From Flavobacteriales bacterium (GTDB lineage: Bacteria; Bacteroidota; Bacteroidia; Flavobacteriales_E; Vicingaceae): 7,784 nucleotides of DNA. The position numbers and the translations under genes were made by a program. Positions 6,671 through 7,784 of the stretch are shown piece by piece. The notes under the pieces are model-generated. The model ran no database searches. It was not told where the DNA came from and saw only the letters and a program-made list of their open reading frames with translations. The stretch is taken from assembly GCA_029262915.1 (NCBI GenBank), contig JAJCYN010000397.1:1-7784 (forward strand), read 5' to 3'. Positions within the stretch are counted from its first letter, which is position 1. Every line of letters starts with the position of its first letter.

Positions 6671-7784
6671 ATGTTAAAACGAATTCTACTCTTTTCTTTT
6701 ATAGTCTTGTATTCATTTATTGGATTTTCTCAACTTAATATAAGCTTACTTGCCAATCTTCCTTTTCCAGCAGCTAGAGGTGATTTAAGTGATATTTGGG
6801 GACATGTAGATGGTGCTGGAAATGAGTATGCTTTAGTTGGGATGAATGGCGGAGTTGCAATAGTTGATGTTTCTACTCCAACTGCACCAGTTGAAGTTTT
6901 TTATGTTTCAGGAGCAGGTAGCATTTGGAGGGATTTAAAAGTTTGGAATGACCATGCGTATATTACGAATGAAACGGGAGGGGGGTTAATGATAATTGAT
7001 ATGTCAAATTTACCAGGAGCGATAACAGTTGGAGATGTTTCCACTTTCTCAGGAACTACTTACCCATTTATATCTGCTCATGATATATTTATAGATGAGA
7101 ATGGAATTGCTTATGTTATGGGAACAAAGGACACAGCTGGAACAGCACTTGGAACGGTTATGTTAGATTTAACGACAAACCCATTAAGTCCAGCAGAGCT
7201 AGGAAGTTATACTGATTTTTATTTGCACGATGGAATGGTTAGAGGGGATACATTATGGGGAGCTGCAATTAATGATGGTTTTTTTACTGTAGTTGATGTA
7301 AGTAATAAATCAGCACCTGTAACTTTGCAAACTCAAAATACACCCAATTCATTTACTCATAATTGTTGGATATCAGATGATGGACAAACATTATATACTA
7401 CAGATGAAGTTAGTAATGCTTTTATTGGATCTTATGATGTAAGTAATCTTGCTAATATAACAGAATTAGACAGGGTTCAGTCAAGTCCAGGTCAAAATGT
7501 GATAGAGCATAATACATTTTTTATTAATGATTATTTGGTGACAGCTTATTATCGGGATGGAGTTGTAATACATGATGTTAGTAATCCTAGTAATATGATT
7601 GAAGTTGGTAATTATGATACTTCTCCCGGATTTTCAGGAAATGGTTTTAATGGAGCTTGGGGAGTGTATCCATATTTACCTTCAGGAATAATTATAGCAA
7701 GCGATATTGAAAATGGATTATTCGTTTTAGGTCCAACAAATACACCGGCAGCCTACTTAGATGGAAATATAACTGATTCAGTTA
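6671..7784 (+). CDS. Choice-of-anchor B family beta-propeller protein, 3' truncated by window end
   Basis: The frame is open from ATG 6671 to the window end, giving 371 codons and no stop. Residues 1-20 are a signal peptide (MLKR, hydrophobic core, cleavage near GFSQ). The rest matches the choice-of-anchor B family: SDIWGHVD (40-47), NEYALVG, SIWRDLK (84-90), AYITNETGGGL (97-106), YYRDGVVIHDVSNPSN (293-308), GAWGVYP, and IASDIENGLFVL (342-353). It contains about six LVIVD-type units (GVAIVDVSTPTAPVEV, FTVVDVSNKSAPV and others), consistent with a beta-propeller. At the cut end, AYLDGNITDSV may begin a carboxypeptidase-regulatory-like domain; a C-terminal type IX sorting domain would normally follow but is outside the window. 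The protein is expected at the cell surface; its ligand or activity is not known for the family. The 114-bp upstream gap suggests a separate transcript from the guaA group. The family call is strong. Confidence 0.92.
   Translation, partial: MLKRILLFSFIVLYSFIGFSQLNISLLANLPFPAARGDLSDIWGHVDGAGNEYALVGMNGGVAIVDVSTPTAPVEVFYVSGAGSIWRDLKVWNDHAYITNETGGGLMIIDMSNLPGAITVGDVSTFSGTTYPFISAHDIFIDENGIAYVMGTKDTAGTALGTVMLDLTTNPLSPAELGSYTDFYLHDGMVRGDTLWGAAINDGFFTVVDVSNKSAPVTLQTQNTPNSFTHNCWISDDGQTLYTTDEVSNAFIGSYDVSNLANITELDRVQSSPGQNVIEHNTFFINDYLVTAYYRDGVVIHDVSNPSNMIEVGNYDTSPGFSGNGFNGAWGVYPYLPSGIIIASDIENGLFVLGPTNTPAAYLDGNITDSV

Overview
The window looks like ordinary chromosomal DNA from a low-GC member of the Bacteroidota, most likely a flavobacterium-like marine or environmental lineage. 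Support comes from the strong A+T bias, a surface protein ending in the gliding-motility-associated C-terminal domain (a type IX secretion signal, type B), a 'choice-of-anchor B' beta-propeller protein, and a Bacteroidota-type promoter (TTG, spacer, TAnnTTTG) in front of guaA. No mobile element, CRISPR array, tRNA or rRNA was recognised. The genus cannot be fixed from this sequence alone.

Layout. Positions 74-2557 (minus strand) encode an 827-residue secreted adhesin-like protein: signal peptide, unassigned N-terminal domain, six tandem 70-residue Ig-like repeats, and the type B sorting domain. A 215-bp divergent intergenic region (2558-2772) carries the guaA promoter and an imperfect inverted repeat that overlaps it. 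Positions 2773-6556 (plus strand) form a tight three-gene unit. First is guaA (GMP synthase). One base later comes a TTG-started secreted protein with three LysM domains and a periplasmic-binding-protein-like domain. Three bases later comes a 129-residue protein that resembles the membrane-helix region of mitochondrial LETM1. After a 114-bp gap, a plus-strand gene begins at 6671 and runs off the window end. It encodes a signal peptide followed by a choice-of-anchor B (LVIVD-repeat) beta-propeller.

How the parts relate. The two outer genes encode probable type IX secretion cargo for the cell surface. The middle unit joins a purine-biosynthesis enzyme to two envelope proteins of unknown role; this looks like shared transcription rather than an obvious pathway. 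No defence system or other overtly novel cassette is visible. The points most worth following are the truncated LETM1-like protein, the LysM/PBP-like fusion with its possible analogy to LpoA, and the inverted repeat inside the guaA promoter.
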